From NCBI GenBank assembly GCA_963169645.1, contig CAUJCO010000012.1, forward strand, positions 1 through 64,000: DNA of 64,000 bases, written 5' to 3'. The stretch is from Bacteroidota bacterium. Its GTDB lineage: Bacteria; Bacteroidota; Bacteroidia; Chitinophagales; JADIYW01. Below, piece after piece: positions 63,416-64,000 of the stretch (the first letter of the stretch is position 1; each line of letters opens with the position of its first letter). The position numbers were made by a program, and so were the translations under genes. Under the pieces are notes generated by a model. It did not search any database and had not been told where the DNA came from. It saw only the letters and a list, made by a program, of their open reading frames with translations.

Positions 63416-64000
63416 TTATTTTTTTTGAGCAATGGTGATGTAGTAATTGAAAATAGCTTCTTGCTTGTACAAGATGTTTTGTAAAATAGATAATTTTCTT
63501 TCTATAATAAATTGATTGTATTCTTCAATATCTAATTGCACCGGATGTAAGATGTCACCCGGAATAAATTGAAAAATTTTTTTAAGTAAATAGTAACGAT
63601 GTGCATCTGTTGAGATAATCAAAAAGCCATTCGGTTTTAAAGCTCGAACTAAATTGTCGTAACATCGCTCTATATTATTTACATGATTAATGGCATTCAT
63701 GCAAAAAATATAATCATACTTTTCTGTTTCTTGAAGTGCCTCAATAGCGATTGTTTGAAATTGTGTCCACGCAAATGAATGTGGTTGAAAATGCGGGAAT
63801 TTCTGATACTTGTCTAATAATGGATCTATTGCATCTACCTGATTTCCTTTAAGTGCCAAAAAAATGCCGGCAGGACCACAGCCAGCATCTAATACGATAT
63901 TGTTTTCCGGAAGTTCAATGTATTTAGAGAGCGAAAAAAGTAATTCATCCCAATAGGCACATTTCCATTCTAAATAAGCGTCGGCGTCTTTATTTTTGAG
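63416..64000 (-). CDS. Class I SAM-dependent methyltransferase (5' end beyond the window)
   Basis: An open frame of 194 codons before the stop, continuing to the window edge without a start. The SAM-binding motif I is complete: VLDAGCGPAGIFLALKG, followed by NQVDAIDPLLDKY. Motifs of the second part are YDYIFCMNAINHVNNIERCY and RALKPNGFLIISTDAHRYYL. This is a seven-beta-strand methyltransferase of the UbiE/UbiG-like type, with an unknown acceptor. A shorter frame starting at the TTG at 63859 would cut off motif I and is rejected. It ends exactly where tyrS ends, convergent, without a terminator between them. Confidence 0.85.
   Translation of the reverse strand, partial: LKNKDADAYLEWKCAYWDELLFSLSKYIELPENNIVLDAGCGPAGIFLALKGNQVDAIDPLLDKYQKFPHFQPHSFAWTQFQTIAIEALQETEKYDYIFCMNAINHVNNIERCYDNLVRALKPNGFLIISTDAHRYYLLKKIFQFIPGDILHPVQLDIEEYNQFIIERKLSILQNILYKQEAIFNYYITIAQKK

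Noticed and set aside
63416-63859. A complete 147-residue methyltransferase starting at a TTG
   Set aside because: The same frame continues upstream to the window edge and includes the SAM motif VLDAGCGPAG; the gene is longer and cut by the edge.

Overview
This window is a chromosomal segment of a low-G+C member of the Bacteroidota. The evidence is type IX secretion/gliding genes (a PorW/SprE-like TPR protein, GldH, a C25 peptidase plus PorV-family pair), secreted proteins ending in 'YPNPF / FPNPN' type sorting domains, an enlarged SecA of about 1100 residues, TAnnTTTG promoter boxes, and bactofilin. An order such as Chitinophagales is possible but cannot be fixed from this sequence alone. 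No phage, insertion sequence, transposon or CRISPR array was seen; the region looks like core chromosome with a few accessory genes.

Layout. 1-600: the 3' end of a 23S rRNA gene, the 5S rRNA and their terminator. 0.7-8 kb: a 5-alpha-reductase-like membrane enzyme, then a long leftward block: a LytM-like protein that has lost its catalytic residues, bactofilin, AtpZ, an AtpI-like membrane protein, a TonB-C-domain protein, secA and a SPOR protein. 8-14.4 kb, rightward: PorW/SprE-like protein, a class A penicillin-binding protein and a MauE-like/thioredoxin fusion. 14.4-18.5 kb, leftward: a T9SS-type metallophosphoesterase, beta-carbonic anhydrase and a SulP transporter (probable bicarbonate unit). 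18.9-22.5 kb: a phosphate unit (OprO/P-like porin, DUF47 protein, PiT transporter with a large central insertion). 22.6-26 kb: a DUF2279 protein, ExbB/ExbD and an esterase. 26-30.7 kb: pterin dehydratase overlapping ligA, gldH and a purple-acid-phosphatase-like protein. 30.7-34 kb, leftward: UbiD decarboxylase carrying a 7-bp tandem repeat, and a beta-barrel porin. 34-40.3 kb: gltB-gltD. 40.5-47.9 kb: a small secreted unknown, an FAD enzyme, an endoglycoceramidase-like GH5 lipoprotein, a sphingomyelin-synthase-like PAP2 protein, methylmalonyl-CoA mutase and a DinB protein. 47.9-55.7 kb: CotH lipoprotein, a beta-barrel protein with a lipoprotein hydrolase, an M48 protease, tRNA-Leu(GAG), an M20 amidohydrolase and lipoamide dehydrogenase. 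55.7-62 kb, leftward: a 1665-residue C25 peptidase (PorU-like) with a PorV/PorQ-family barrel. 62-64 kb: tyrS and a methyltransferase cut by the window edge.

Themes. Envelope biogenesis and type IX secretion dominate, with SecA, PBP1A, PorW/SprE, GldH and the C25/PorV pair, and at least three proteins with T9SS-like C-termini. Phosphate acquisition is a second theme: porin, PiT and two secreted phosphoesterases. The most unusual items are the LytM pseudoenzyme beside bactofilin and AtpZ, the neighbouring sphingolipid-type genes at 43.0-45.2 kb, the PiT insertion, and the altered HIGH-type motif of TyrS. No wholly new defence or mobile system was found.
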